Positions 11,549 through 22,836 of a DNA stretch of 64,000 bases are shown here, piece after piece. The DNA is from Trichopria drosophilae. Lineage: Eukaryota > Arthropoda > Insecta > Hymenoptera > Diapriidae. The position numbers and the translations under genes are program-made. Where the stretch lies: contig CM059582.1 in the NCBI GenBank assembly GCA_030407085.1, positions 21,403,001 through 21,467,000 of the forward strand, written 5' to 3'. Positions within the stretch are counted from its first letter, which is position 1, and each line of letters begins with the position of its first letter. The notes beneath the pieces are model-generated. The model had not been told where the DNA came from, did not search any database, and saw only the letters and a program-made list of their open reading frames with translations.

Positions 11549-14500
11549 CTAAGAATTGCCGAGCGCAATCGGCAAAAGCGCGATCTGCGTGATCGGCCGC
11601 TTGAGAGTAGTATATTGCGTGCGAAGAGTAACCACTCGCGTGAGGCCATCGTTACCCGGATGACATTCCGTGACGCGCGCCAACGGCCATTTTGTCGGTG
11701 GTAATTTCGGACGCTTGACTAATACTAATTTGCCTACGGTAATTGGATCCTTCGCAAGCTGCCATTTAGAACGATGCTGCAAGGAGAGTAAATAGTCCGC
11801 GGACCATAAGCGCCAAAAATGTTCAACCATTTGTTGAACGGCTTGCCATCGTGATAAACGATTCGGAGCAATGTCTAAAAGAGATGGTTCAGGTACAGCA
11901 TTCAACGGCCCGCCAATCAAGAAGTGACCCGGTGTCAGGACTGTCAAATCGTCGATGTCGTCGGACAAAGGGCCTAGCGGACGCGAGTTTAAAAGAGCTT
12001 CGACTTGACACAAGATGGTCGTTAATTCCTCGAACGTGGGCGTGTGATTACCGAGGACTCGTTTCAAATGGAACTTAGTGCTTTTGACCCCAGCCTCCCA
12101 GAGTCCACCGAAATGAGGGGAGGCAGGGGGCAAGAACTTCCACGTTGTTCCATCGTGAGCTAGAAGGTCACGAAATTCCTCGCTTTGTACGGCGTTCGCG
12201 AACGCTTTTGACATCTCGCTGTCTGCCCCGACGAATGTGGTGCCCCGATCGCTGTGCATAAGACTCGGTATTCCTCTACGCGCGACGAACGCGGCAGACG
12301 AATAATCCGACACCAGTTCGAGATGTATCGCCTTAACAGCGAAGCACACGAACAATGCAATGTTCGAAGGGTGTGCCGTACGACCGCGGCCGCTGGCAAG
12401 ACGAACCTGAATTGGGCCGGCATAGTCGACACCGCATTCGTAAAATGGTCGCGGCGGGCGTGAGACTCGCGAAGCAGCCAGATTTCCCATTTGCTGTGAC
12501 CCTAACAGGGCGCGGAGGCGTGCACATACAATACAATTATCGATAACGGAGCAAATTACTTTTTTCGCTTGGACAATCCACACAGTCTGTCGTATCGTGT
12601 GTAGCGTTACGCGAACCCCTCCGTGTAGACACCTACTGTGCGTATAGGCTACGAATTGGCGTACCAGTGGATGTACGAGAAGAACGATCGGATGTCGTTC
12701 GTTTACGGCGAGATTTGCATTGTGCAGCCTTCCTCCGACGCGTATAAGTCCTTCCGTGTCCACGAAGGGCCGTAATGTGAACAATTTGCTCTTTCGCGCG
12801 ATGGGTGTCTCGGTTTGTAGACGGGCCAAGTCGTCAGCAAACATAATCGACTGTAGCCATTTGAATGTGATATTAGTGTCTTGGGTGAGTTCGCAGGTCG
12901 TGAGTGGGCCTTGCAAGTTGGGGTCACGAAGTCGACATCGCCAACGGAGCACGTACGCCAAGACACGCGTCATCCGTTTCCATGATCGATCAGAGTCAAC
13001 AGAGTGTGTCAACGATATCCATGTGTCGTTGACTGGTACGACAGTTGCTGCAGCGGCAAGTGCTCGAGACTCTAAAGGAGCATTGGCGCAGAGCGAAGGG
13101 TCGGAGTTTGGCCACTCATCGGGCGGACGCTTAAGCCAAGGGGGACCAGCGTTTCAGAGTGTTGACGACATCAATTCGGTAGCTGTGCAGCCACGTGAAG
13201 CCAGGTCAGCCGGATTTTCCGTTCCGACGACGTGGCGCTAACGTGCCATTGGAAGGCTCGTTTGGATTTCGGACACGCGATTGGCCACAAACGTCTTCCA
13301 TTTCGTAGGGTGTTGTTGAATACAATGAAGCACAATATTAGAGTCAGACCAGCATGTTACGGACAACGACGCGAACTGAGGAACTTGGCGTATGAACTCG
13401 AGTACCCGCGCGGTAAGCACGGCGGCGCATAGTTCAAGACGCGGGATGGTGAGTTGCTTGATTGGCGCTACTTTCGTTCGACTCATCAATAGAACCACAT
13501 TGACAGCGGTGGGAGTTACTACGCGGAGATATACGACCGCAGCATAAGCTGCACTTGACGCGTCTGCGAACCCGTGCAGTTCGCAGGAGGTCTGACCCGG
13601 AATTTGTCCGGTCCATCTGGGAATGACCCAGTGGTTTAACGCGGTAAGGTCGTCGTAAAAGTTGACCCATTGAATGCGCACGTCATCTGGCACAAGGTCA
13701 TCCCAATCAACAGAGAGAAGCCAAAGCCTTTGGATAAGGATTTTAGCGGTGATGATCACGGGAGCGACCCAACCTAACGGATCATAAAATTTTGCGGTTA
13801 AGGATAACAGCGTTCTCTTAGTGAGGGAACTTACTGGAGAGAGCTCAACCTTAAAGCGATACTGGTCAGTTATTGGGGACCAGAAGACGCCTAGGATCTT
13901 TAGACTTTCGTCTTCTCGCAGCGGTTTGTCCCAGGCAAGGCCGTGATTTGCCGAATTCACGTCATGCAATAATTCCGGAGAATTACTTGCCCATTTACGG
14001 AGCGTGAAGCCAGCGGAGCTTAACAATAAAATAAGCTAGTCTCGGATTTGTCGAGTGGATGGGATCTCGTGGGCGCCGAATAATACATCGTCGACGTATA
14101 GGCCAGAGCGGAGAACGTCTACGGCGCGCGGGAATCTCGTTTGATTGTCTGTGGCGAGTTGCTGTAACACGCGCAGAGCGAGGTAGGGCGCGCTGGAAAC
14201 GCCGAACGTTACCGTGTTGAGACGGAAATCCGCGATTGGGTCGCTTAGAGACGTTCGCCAGAGAACGCGTTGGAAATCACGATCTCGCGGGTTTAGCAAA
14301 ATCTGACGGTACATTTGTGCAATGTCTGCACAACACACAAATCGAAAAAGGCGCCATTGGAGCAGTATGTGACCCAATTCTGCCTGAAGTTTGGGACCCG
14401 GGAGAAGGTGATCGTTTAGCGACGTGGCATTTGACGTGACGAGTGAAGCATTAAACACGACACGCAGCTTTGTCGTTGTGCTCGATTCCTTACTAACGCT

Positions 14501-15109
14501 ATGGTGGGACAGGTAAACTACCGGCTGAGTACCGCTGTCGACGTCGATTTGAGTCATGTGGTTTTGGCGCTCATAATCGCACATGAATTCCCGATACGCG
14601 ATCGCGACAGCGGGTCGATTTGAGAGCCGTTTTTATAAGGAATTGAACGAGGACAGGGCTGCGCGTCGAGAATCGCCGATATTAACCGGATTATGCCGAA
14701 ACGGGAGGCGGACAACATATCGCCCGCTTGCGTCCCGATAGTGAGTTGATGCAAAATAATTTTCGCACTGTTCGTCTTCTGTAGATAGCGGAGCCTTTCG
14801 CGGAACAGACTCAACCTCCCAGAACTTGATGAGAATATCATTTAGCTTTGACTGAGCGACGCAGTTGTGTACATACAAGCTCGATAAAACTTGGTTGGTT
14901 GGAGCCGTCGTCCACCCGGACAGAACCTAACCAAAAACTGTGTTCTGCGCAGTTGGTCCGCCGCGAGAGTCCGTAATGAGCCCGTCGAGAAGGAGCGAAA
15001 CGTACAAATCGGATCCAATAATAATGCTAATTGGGTCGGAATTGTCAAGCTCAGGGTCTGCCAATTGTAAATCTGTCAGATGCGGCCATTGTTTGCGTGA
15101 ACGCGGCAT
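11549..15109 (-). pseudogene. BEL/Pao pol (RT, RNase H-like, integrase), five in-frame stops
   Basis: One reading frame can be followed from 15109 to 11549. It starts with the end of the protease-linker region, then RT with the catalytic YVDDV motif (about 14095), the Pao RNase H-like region (with HGFADAS near 13570), and integrase with an H2C2-type region, the DYAGP and HSDRG motifs and the FGGLWEAGVKS segment, followed by a C-terminal DUF5641-like part. Stops interrupt it at 14927-14929 (TAG), 14633-14635 (TAA), 14036-14038 (TAG), 13238-13240 (TAG) and 13154-13156 (TGA), with no internal frameshift. At least three of these stops occupy positions where the family normally has tryptophan, consistent with G-to-A changes. 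The piece downstream of the last stop (integrase, 487 codons) is intact. Confidence 0.9.
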
Positions 15110-16836
15110 GTCGGCACGTATGACGTCAGAGTGCCCATGACAAGGGCGTGAGTGCGGAACGACGGTTCGTCGGAGTACATGGACGACAAATAAACTTCTG
15201 CGGCACGATTAACGGGACCCGCCGAAAACCCACCTACCCCGGTGACCGATGTGTCGACACGGATGAAGCGCGTATTAAGAGCATAGGCTAGATCCTCTGT
15301 GATAAAGGTCCAGGTCGACCCTTGATCGAGCAGAGCGCGAGCGCTCACCGATCGACCACATTCCGACCGAATTCTCACACGCGCCGTCGCTAAGAGAATG
15401 CAAGCGGGCTGAATAGGCTGACTTGACGTGAAATGAGTTAGGACAGCATTAGGTCCATTGGACGTGGAGGGGGGAGAATGTGTAATGTCCGTCGCGGTTT
15501 GGGTCCCGGAGACCGAAGGCGCTTCGAACGCGGATGATCGCTCCCGATGCAGCATCGTATGGTGCTTTCCTTTGCACACGAAACACTTAGATTTACTAGA
15601 GCACGCTGATGTATGCGTGCCTAAACAATTATTACATAAATGATGACGTTGTACAAAATCATTTCGCGACAATACGGACATATTTTGAAAACGCTTGCAA
15701 CGGTAGATAGTGTGATCGGAAGCTGCACAAACAGGACACTGCTTGGGCATTGGATGCGTGGCGTGAGACTGCACTGAAGATTTCGCATGCGACGTTGGTT
15801 TGCTTAGCGTTTTCGCTTGCTTCACGGGAAACAGATCGCGCACGAAATCGGTAGCAGCGGCTTGCAGACCGTAAATACGATTTTGCAAAAACGACGTCAA
15901 TTTATTGAATTGCGGATATTCCTTCTCCGAACCGAGGCCGACTACCCAGTCCCTGCGGGAAACGGGGTCCAGTTTGGATGTAACCAGATAAACTAGGATC
16001 GAATTCCAAGTATCGACTGGTTCGCCTATAGCTTTTAACGCGCCCACGATTGCGACAAGCTTGCTGAAAAACGCTCGCAATTCAGTACCGGACTCGCGAC
16101 GCAAAACTGGCAACGAAAACAACTCTTTTAAGTGATTGTCAATAATGCAGCGTTTATTCGCGTAATGAGCTTTGAGTGCAGTCCAGGCCACGTTGAAATT
16201 ATCACCGGTTGAGTCAAGATGAGCAATCATACTTAAAGGCTCCCCGGAGAGCGATGATTTTAAATACAAAAACTTCCGAACATTATCTAAGCCCGAGTTA
16301 TTCGAAATTAAAGAATTGAATACATTAGAAAAGGAATCCCAGTTATGATATTCACCATGAAACTTCGGAAGCTCGATGCGGGGCAGTTGAACAGCTGGTC
16401 GAGTCACGTTGGGCTGAGATGCCATTGCAGCTGGATCAGGGTAGACAGTCTGATGTGGTGTGACAGGTGCAGGCGCGCATTGGTCCAATGCTTCCTCCAA
16501 TTCAGCAACAGCGTCGAGGAATACCAATTCTTCACTGTCGAATTGTTTTTCCGACAGATAGGGATGTCGCTCCTCTAATCCCTGGGCCAGTTGCAGCAGG
16601 CGTACGTGCAGGTCACGGCATTGCGACCATGTCGTCTGTATGTAAGAAAGACGTACCCTCAACTTAGCTGGTGAACGCTCATCTGGCGATGGGAGCGAAC
16701 TCATAGCCCGACGCAAGCTTGCGAACAGGGCTTCTTGCATAATGACGAGACCCTCGAACGTCGTGTCTGCTGAACCAGGCATCTTGGTGGCTTGAAGTGC
16801 AGATGAACCGGACGACAAATGTACCGTGTGAAGCAA
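15076..16836 (-). CDS. BEL/Pao Gag and aspartic protease
   Basis: A 586-codon ORF. The N-terminal third is helical. A DUF1759-type Pao Gag core follows, around the LPRIELPKFHGEYHNWDSF segment (residues about 150-170). Cys/His-rich knuckles lie at about residues 370-430 (CPVCAASDH, HLCNNCLGTH, CFVCKGKHH). A retropepsin-like DUF1758 region follows, with LLDQGST as the probable active-site segment near residue 505. The first Met is probably not the start; a second Met 18 residues later (MPGSADTTFEG) resembles typical Pao Gag starts. The ORF ends in a different frame from pol: pol is entered by a net -1 shift near 15108, either a one-base deletion or a recoding event. No canonical slippery heptamer is present there. 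Confidence 0.88.
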   Translation of the reverse strand: MLHTVHLSSGSSALQATKMPGSADTTFEGLVIMQEALFASLRRAMSSLPSPDERSPAKLRVRLSYIQTTWSQCRDLHVRLLQLAQGLEERHPYLSEKQFDSEELVFLDAVAELEEALDQCAPAPVTPHQTVYPDPAAMASQPNVTRPAVQLPRIELPKFHGEYHNWDSFSNVFNSLISNNSGLDNVRKFLYLKSSLSGEPLSMIAHLDSTGDNFNVAWTALKAHYANKRCIIDNHLKELFSLPVLRRESGTELRAFFSKLVAIVGALKAIGEPVDTWNSILVYLVTSKLDPVSRRDWVVGLGSEKEYPQFNKLTSFLQNRIYGLQAAATDFVRDLFPVKQAKTLSKPTSHAKSSVQSHATHPMPKQCPVCAASDHTIYRCKRFQNMSVLSRNDFVQRHHLCNNCLGTHTSACSSKSKCFVCKGKHHTMLHRERSSAFEAPSVSGTQTATDITHSPPSTSNGPNAVLTHFTSSQPIQPACILLATARVRIRSECGRSVSARALLDQGSTWTFITEDLAYALNTRFIRVDTSVTGVGGFSAGPVNRAAEVYLSSMYSDEPSFRTHALVMGTLTSYVPTCRVHANNGRI

Positions 16837-17013
16837 TTGATGCAGTCACGATGGTGTTGGAACCGATTCACCAAAATTCCCTGGATGACTCGAGTTGAAT
16901 CTCGTACCAAGCAGCCGAAAACCGTAGCGGTGACGAAGGCAGCAAACGTGATGACGAGGGGCGAGAGGGGCGGACGGCAGGGCCGCACTCCAGCTGGCGT
17001 TTGAGCTCGTCGT

Positions 17014-17135
17014 TGGTAAGGCGCGGCAGCGGTGCGGGCGGCACTATGGACCCCGAGAGGGGAATCGAATTCGTTGGTGCGGCGCGGCAGCGGTGCGGGC
17101 GACACTGAAGACTCCAAGAGGGGAGTCAAAATGAC
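17014..17135. repeat. Two-unit direct repeat in BEL/Pao leader
   Basis: GGCGCGGCAGCGGTGCGGGC occurs twice about 60 bp apart. Each copy is followed by a diverged (A/G)AGAGGGGA(A/G)TC motif. The repeat lies in the GC-rich 5' untranslated leader between the 5' LTR and gag. Confidence 0.6.
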
Positions 17136-17389
17136 CGAATGTCGACGCGGCGCGGGGCGGGGTGCAAGGGGCACGCCGGCACGCTTCTAACCACGTGTTT
17201 CGTTCAATTTTACGATCTCGATTATGAAAATCGAGAAAAATGTACACTGAAATTCACAGTTGCACGAAGGGGCACTGAATTTCACAAGTGGCACTGCACA
17301 CAATTGATGTGATGACACAATTGTCTCCTTGTCCACAGTTCTTGATACCACCTTTTAGCAATTTTTCGTGTCGAACTCGATGCGAAGGG

Positions 17390-17414
17390 ATCCTGGCAGG
17401 ATCGCCAATTTTTC
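17390..17414 (-). other. Primer binding site region of BEL/Pao element
   Basis: In element orientation the 5' LTR is followed by a short A-rich spacer and then TGGCGATCCTGCCAGGATCC. This starts with TGG, as expected for pairing with the CCA end of a tRNA. The primer tRNA was not identified. Confidence 0.55.
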
Positions 17415-17851
17415 TGTAGGATTATGGACAGAAATGTAGAGAGAGAGGTGCAGGATCCAGAAAAATTGAGTTGGTACAATGTTTCACTCTCAATGCTTTA
17501 TTTCAGCAATACAGGGCACAACACTGTAATCCAAAGGGATGGTGCACTCGCGACAACCGAAGATTTTTAATATTTTCCACCGTATATAACCACGTTGCGC
17601 AGAGTTCGACGCGACAGAAAACCTGTGCAGAATCGAAGTCGATGTTTCGGATGCTACAGGAAGAATGGCAAGAAACCGCACGTGTTACGCCGGAAAACGC
17701 GCAATTGAAACCAAAGAAAAGAGGTCGCCAGAGGCGTCGGAAAATAGCGCCTTTCTTAAGGCGATTCGCAAATAATACAAACTAACTAAATTCGCCGGAG
17801 CGGCATGTCGAAACGGCGCGCTTATGAAAATAATAGTTCCATATTTGAACA
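17415..17851 (-). repeat. 5' LTR of BEL/Pao element
   Basis: Direct repeat of 11070-11506, identical except for one visible transition (GGTAC here, GGCAC in the other copy, near LTR position 67). Its outer edge abuts CCATC. Confidence 0.93.
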
Positions 17852-18215
17852 CCATCCAACTTACATTCAAAATGTATTAATTAAATGTTTATATATTATT
17901 TTCATTGTGCTGTGACGAAACCCGTCACAGATCGGCACGCTGGCCGAAACCCGCGCCATCCATTGAGGCCGGGCGTAACCCCGCCATGAAGTCCGTCCCT
18001 CCCAGAGGAGGAACGGGTTTTTTACCGGAGCGCGCCTCCACTCGTCCTCCCCCACTGGTCGTGCCGCAGTGCGCCTCGAGAGTTCCCGAGTAACAGGCCT
18101 CGGCCACCGCCGCCGACCTCTCTCTATCTCTCCCTATTGCTCTCTCTCTCACAACGGCGACAGCTAGCCCGAGACGAGACTCCCACCACGAAGACCCCGA
18201 GGACGGTGCTCGTCA
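17852..18215. other. GC-rich intergenic segment with hairpin
   Basis: After about 50 bp of AT-rich DNA the sequence becomes GC-rich. A perfect 8-bp hairpin CTGTGACG/CGTCACAG lies at 17910-17930; TGTGACG starts are common in insect Gypsy LTRs, but no second LTR is visible. A CTCTCTCTAT pyrimidine tract occupies about 18116-18150. Several small ORFs overlap on both strands and none is supported. Confidence 0.4.
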
Positions 18216-19860
18216 TCACCCCGACGAATACGTCCCCCAGATAGGAGCCCCGGACGAACCCCTCTCTCGCGCTGGTCGCTCGAGCGTGAATATTTCTGGT
18301 TCGTGGAGGGTGGTATCCATCCACGCGTACTCGACTCCTGTAGGTTGTACCAGTCTCTTTTCCCTTAGCTTATCATATAAATCGACGATGAGAGCAAGGG
18401 TTCTGTAATCGTGGTGTTCCGCGGCAATTGCGCGCTCCACTGCTGCAGCAAGAATGGGAGTGTTGGATAAATAACCGAATGCGTAGATTGCTTTGGAAGG
18501 ATTGATCAGCCCCGGGACACTCGGTTGAGGTAGTGTTGCTGCTTCCAACATCTTCTCCGCACCCCCCGTCGCCTCAAGCACCATATGGTTTTTTCGACTG
18601 TCCATTCCGACTGCGATCCACTTCAAACCCCTTGCACTCTCCTCGAATTTGGTCAACTTCATGGGTGGCTGATCCTTCGAACCTACGTCAGGTAAGCAAG
18701 GACACTCCGTACCGGCAGACCTCCTCTCTGGCGACATCGATGCTGCTTTCACTTTCTTTGCTATCCTCCTGAAGACGGTTGCAAGGGTACGTTTCTTCAC
18801 CCCATTCTCCTCAGGAGGTAGCGTCATCTGGTTAATATCATCCGCAACCCGTAACCCCGCCTTGAGCACCCTCACAGCCTTCGGATCTTCAGGGGTGTCA
18901 TGTAACGTATCAACACTACCTTCAGACGATCTGGCGCATGCCTCATCTGCCCCTTGTACTTCTGCTTCCCCTTCAGATGCCTCAGGTGAACCACACTCAT
19001 CATCACCGGCTATCAAATCGTCCACTCCACCCAGGTACTGATGGAGTGTACCAGCATTAGTGAACGCTTGAGATCCCCTACCGCTCTCCCTTGTATAGAA
19101 GACCGTAGGGAGGTGTCTCATAAGACGGATCGCACATTCCTCCTGCCTTACAAGGGGATTCACCTGGATGGTAGCGGCATCCCAAAACTGCTCCCGCGAA
19201 TACTTAACGATTGTATTCCTGTCAGGAATGTTGTCGTGGAGGGTATCGATGTTGCCGTTGGTACTGTGCATCTCTTTATTGTGTGCCGCTGCTGCAGTAG
19301 CAAGCCACCCTGGTGTACCAACCTCTCGGGTTGCGATGACGTGGGCATAATCACCGCGCGGTGGTGCAGTTTTAGACGTAACCGAGGCGTGAACACTTGA
19401 GCCATTAAGCTCGAAGAAGACGCAGAAAGGGCAGACTCTCTCCGCTCTGAGGCTGTCAGCCAATGGGCTGGAAACTAACACCTGCGTGAAAGCCTCATAA
19501 GCTTTGTCAATCTTACCCTCCCATCTATCCTCTCGCAACGACTCAATTGGTCCCGCCGTCTTCACCTGTTCCTCTCGCTCCGATTGGGGGTCGTCATTTT
19601 TTGATACCTCAATCCCACTCAATCCCACTGAAAGCCCAAACGACTAGTAACGCATATAGCCGTTGCGCCTTTCGTAATCCTTCAGTCGGGTACTTCGCCT
19701 TCCAGAGTGCGATGAGCGAATCCTTGGTATTTTGGGCAATAATAGCCCTACTCACCGCAGCCCCCCAAGGACGATTCTTCGCACTCGTGGCTAAGAGGCC
19801 CTGTATCCTATGCGGGTTACCCTTAATCTGGATGGCTAACTTGATTGCCCGCGTTGACAT
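18216..19860 (-). pseudogene. Unidentified GC-rich ORF (~544 codons) broken by a 10-bp duplication; possible endogenous viral gene
   Basis: Two adjoining minus-strand frames (an N-terminal part starting at ATG 19860, and a 470-codon part ending at 18216) become one frame once a tandem copy of TGGGATTGAG near 19609-19630 is discounted. The N-terminal part is basic and helical (MSTRAIKLAIQIKGNP...). The middle is acidic and low-complexity around residues 215-260, with a repeated DTLHD motif. The C-terminal half is again helical. There is no signal peptide, membrane segment or zinc motif. Base composition is far richer in GC than the flanks. A single long intronless ORF with these features would suit an integrated RNA-virus structural gene (nucleoprotein-like), but I do not recognise the family. 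A domesticated or host gene is equally open. Confidence 0.45.
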
Positions 19861-20028
19861 TCCGATTGTCCGCTGAGGCTCACGATACACGGAGAGAATA
19901 TTTGAATGATTTTACGTCAACTAGTTACAAGGTAAATAGCCCCAATGCCTCTTCGAGGCAAAAGCGGTTGATATTCGAGGCGCACCGCGTCGATAGCATA
20001 TCGAGGCATCAGGCCCCGACGATCGACT

Positions 20029-20196
20029 TCTCACGCCTCGACCGATCAGCGTAAAATCCGCCAAATCACCGAGGTAGCGCCGCGGAAAGGAGGGGATGGA
20101 ATGAAAAAAAAAAGAAGGGATGGTGCCATCCCCTCCTTTCCGCGGCGCTACCTCGGCGATTTGGCGGATTTTACGCTGATCGGTCGAGGCGTGAGA
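20029..20196. repeat. GC-rich hairpin, 71-bp arms
   Basis: Positions 20029-20099 (TCTCACGCCTCGACCGATCA...) pair almost perfectly with 20126-20196. The 26-nt loop contains ATGAAAAAAAAAAGAAGG. It sits just upstream of the unidentified GC-rich ORF and shares its composition. Confidence 0.9.
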
Positions 20197-20401
20197 TGCG
20201 TGGCTCAGTACGTGTTCCAACCTGCTGGGTAGCTTTAATGTGCCTGACGTTGTCCCTCTTATCAGGTAACTCCTTTTCCATTTCGGACTCCCACTGTGAA
20301 TTCTATTTTATTGTGATTGTGGTAATTTTGTTTCAAGTGAACTCGTCAATATCGGTAAATCCATTTACGTATTGTTTTTCTTTCTCAGACGGTAGAAATT
20401 G

Positions 20402-22002
20402 TCATTTAAGAATTTCTAACCTCACTTTTATTTCGTTGACGACCTTTAATTTGTGTAAGGTGGCGAAGATCTTTTTACTGCGTCGCCTAGCCTCAGATGA
20501 CCAAGAGAGGTTGTTTGTTATAGAAACACCTAGATATTTAACCTCATTCGTGAATTCGATGTCAGTTTCCCTTACGAAGATTTTAGGTGTGCGGTTATAA
20601 TCAACGGAGTTAACAAGCCTGGATGTGCCAACGATGATGGCGTTTGTTTTCGAACCGTTCAATGTAAGGCCAAGATCTTCTGCCCATTTAACAATTCTCT
20701 GAACATCTTCGTTAATGTACTTTATGGTACAATTTAATTGTGACGGTTTGCAAGACATATCAATTTGGATATCATCTGCAAAGATATGATATTTACAGAA
20801 TTTGAGGACTTTACTAAGTCCTGTAATATACAGAGAAAAAAGAAGAGGTCCAAGTACCGACCCTTGGGGTACACCAATGTTGATTTCCGCTCACGCAGAA
20901 AGATGACCTTCTGGGTTTTTAACGGCGTGATTTCGAGCACAAAGGTAAGAATATATCCATCTTAAGGCGGAATAAGAGAAACCAAGATCTTCGAGAATTG
21001 AAATGAGTTTAGCATTTATAACTTTATCGAAAGCCTTAGAGAAATCGAAAAAAACCATGATGGTTATCATGCGGTTGTCGGCAGCATTTTTAGCTTCATC
21101 AAGTATCTTGCGTGCCGTGACATTTTTTTATACGCCGATTGAAACGGATCCATTTTATTTGTTGCTATCAAATAGTCAATAATTTGTTTTGCAACTATTT
21201 TCTCAAAAATTTTGGACAATGAACAAAGTAGCGAAATAGGTCGATAATCCAGACATGATATTGGATTTTTAATTTTCGGTATAGGGCTTATAATTGCTGA
21301 TTTCCATATACTTGGGAAAACTTCGTTTATAAATGAATAAGTGAATAAATGCAAGATAACATTACTTAGATACGGTAGAACTTTCTTGAGGATTCTTTTT
21401 GGAATGCCATCAATGCCAGTTGCGTTTGGTGTGGATGTAGAAAATGCCTCTTGAAGATCATTTAAAGTCGGATTCTTGAAGTAGAATTTGTCATCAGAGT
21501 AACGAGGATGGCCAAAATTCACGGGTGGAAGAGGACTTACTGAAGTACATACAGCTGCAAAGTGTAAATTGAGATCCTGCAAGGGCACAACCAGCGGTGA
21601 TCCAGTCCTGTTATCCTTAATGAACCCCAAACTCTTTAAATGCGACCATGTTTCTTTACTCGAGCGAGAGGTAGTAAAAATCGAACGGTAATGTTCTCTT
21701 TTGGCATTATCAATCTCGAACGTTACTGTGTTTCGAAGATTGATAAACGCAAGTCTAGTTGATGTTGTTTTTTTGCGCCTCCACGTTCTCCAGGCTTTAT
21801 TTCTAGCAGAGATTAGAGCTTTGATATTTACAGTGAACCAAGGATTTGAGACTTTATTCCTGTTACCAAATTTGAATGGGGCATGCCTGTCAAAGACAGA
21901 AATTAAATGGTGATTGAACGTTTCTATTTTTGAGTCCATATCGTTTGATAATGCAATATCAGACCAACTTTGTTCTCTAAGTTCGCCAGAGGAGCCTGTC
22001 AT
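20402..22002 (-). pseudogene. Decayed LINE reverse transcriptase (Jockey/CR1-like)
   Basis: On the minus strand, a first 311-codon part (21067-22002) carries the region before and at the start of RT, including an SPIPKIKNP segment and DYRPISLL. After a frameshift near 21120 the frame continues with FFDFSKAFD (about 21027-21058), then GVPQGSVLGPLL (about 20840-20878) and FADD (20771-20782). It ends with a 119-codon tail (20402-20758) containing NGSKTNAIIVG and the thumb-side VKYLGVSI. There is no endonuclease domain or ORF1, and the 3' part of ORF2 is missing, so the copy is truncated at both ends and inactive. Confidence 0.9.
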
Positions 22003-22836
22003 CTAAAACCACTTGCATATTCTTTTCATTTTGAAACTGCTCTTTTCAGATTGTTTATAAATGTAATAGTTTAAAATCGATTGTGATATTTGACCTATTA
22101 AAACTAAAAAGCAGAAAATAATTAATAAATAAAACATCCTTTTTAAAAACCACGTTTTTTTATTTCGAACAGTGCTCGCTTTGCCTCAGTTTATGATATT
22201 TCTGAGGATTTGAGCTTAACCATGCGTTTAATTACAAAACCAGTTTACGTGCTGCATGGCCTACCCTAAAGTGCTCGCTTTGCGTCAGTTTATGATATTT
22301 ATAAGGACATAGGGTTTATTATGCGTTTAATAACAATTTATAAAAACATTTGGTTGAATACCCCAGGATGACAAATACAGTTATAGCATTTGTGCTTCTG
22401 AGTGCAATTATGGTGGGGTTCCAGGTCATTGACTTGACTATGTGCTGAACTGTGTACTTTGATGAAGCTTCGGTGATAGCAAACCATATTTAATAGTACC
22501 CAACGAAAACGTTATACCAGAAACTGGGGCAACGTGAGCAGCAAATGAATGCTTATGTTGTCGACTGCATATTGTTGCAATGCTAGAACTGTGAACATTA
22601 GGTACAAATCTAAATGTGACAACAAGACACTTTACAAATAACTGTTCATGAGCTGCTCGAGTTTTTTCTGAAAAGTGAACGCTTAGACTCAGTTTATGTT
22701 ATCTTAAAAATCATAGGCCTTATCAAATATGTAACAATAATGAGGAAACAACAGTAATAAGGATAATTAAATGTAATAAATCAATTAATTTTATTAATAG
22801 TTTTATTTAATTTCGAAGATTGGCCATGGTAAGCAT
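22003..22836. other. AT-rich DNA with a degenerate repeat
   Basis: No supported gene. A motif close to GTGCTCGCTTTGC(C/G)TCAGTTTATGATAT occurs at about 22172 and 22272, with a weaker copy near 22677. Minus-strand AATAAA-type signals near 22780-22805 lie just downstream of the terminal-exon candidate described next. Confidence 0.45.

Larger units (their letters stand above)
11070..17851 (-). mobile_element. BEL/Pao LTR retrotransposon
   Basis: Two 437-bp direct LTRs (11070-11506 and 17415-17851) flank gag, protease, reverse transcriptase, RNase H-like and integrase regions in BEL/Pao order, all on the minus strand. The LTRs are TG...CA and differ at one visible site (C/T near position 67 of the LTR). 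The flanks CCCTC (11065-11069) and CCATC (17852-17856) could be a 5-bp target duplication with one mismatch. Near-identical LTRs argue for recent insertion, whereas the pol frame carries five in-frame stops. The copy is therefore probably non-autonomous, unless the stops are sequencing or assembly artefacts. Confidence 0.95.

Noticed and set aside
12720..13241. 173-codon plus-strand ORF
   Set aside because: Antisense shadow of the BEL/Pao RNase H-integrase region, with no motifs of its own.
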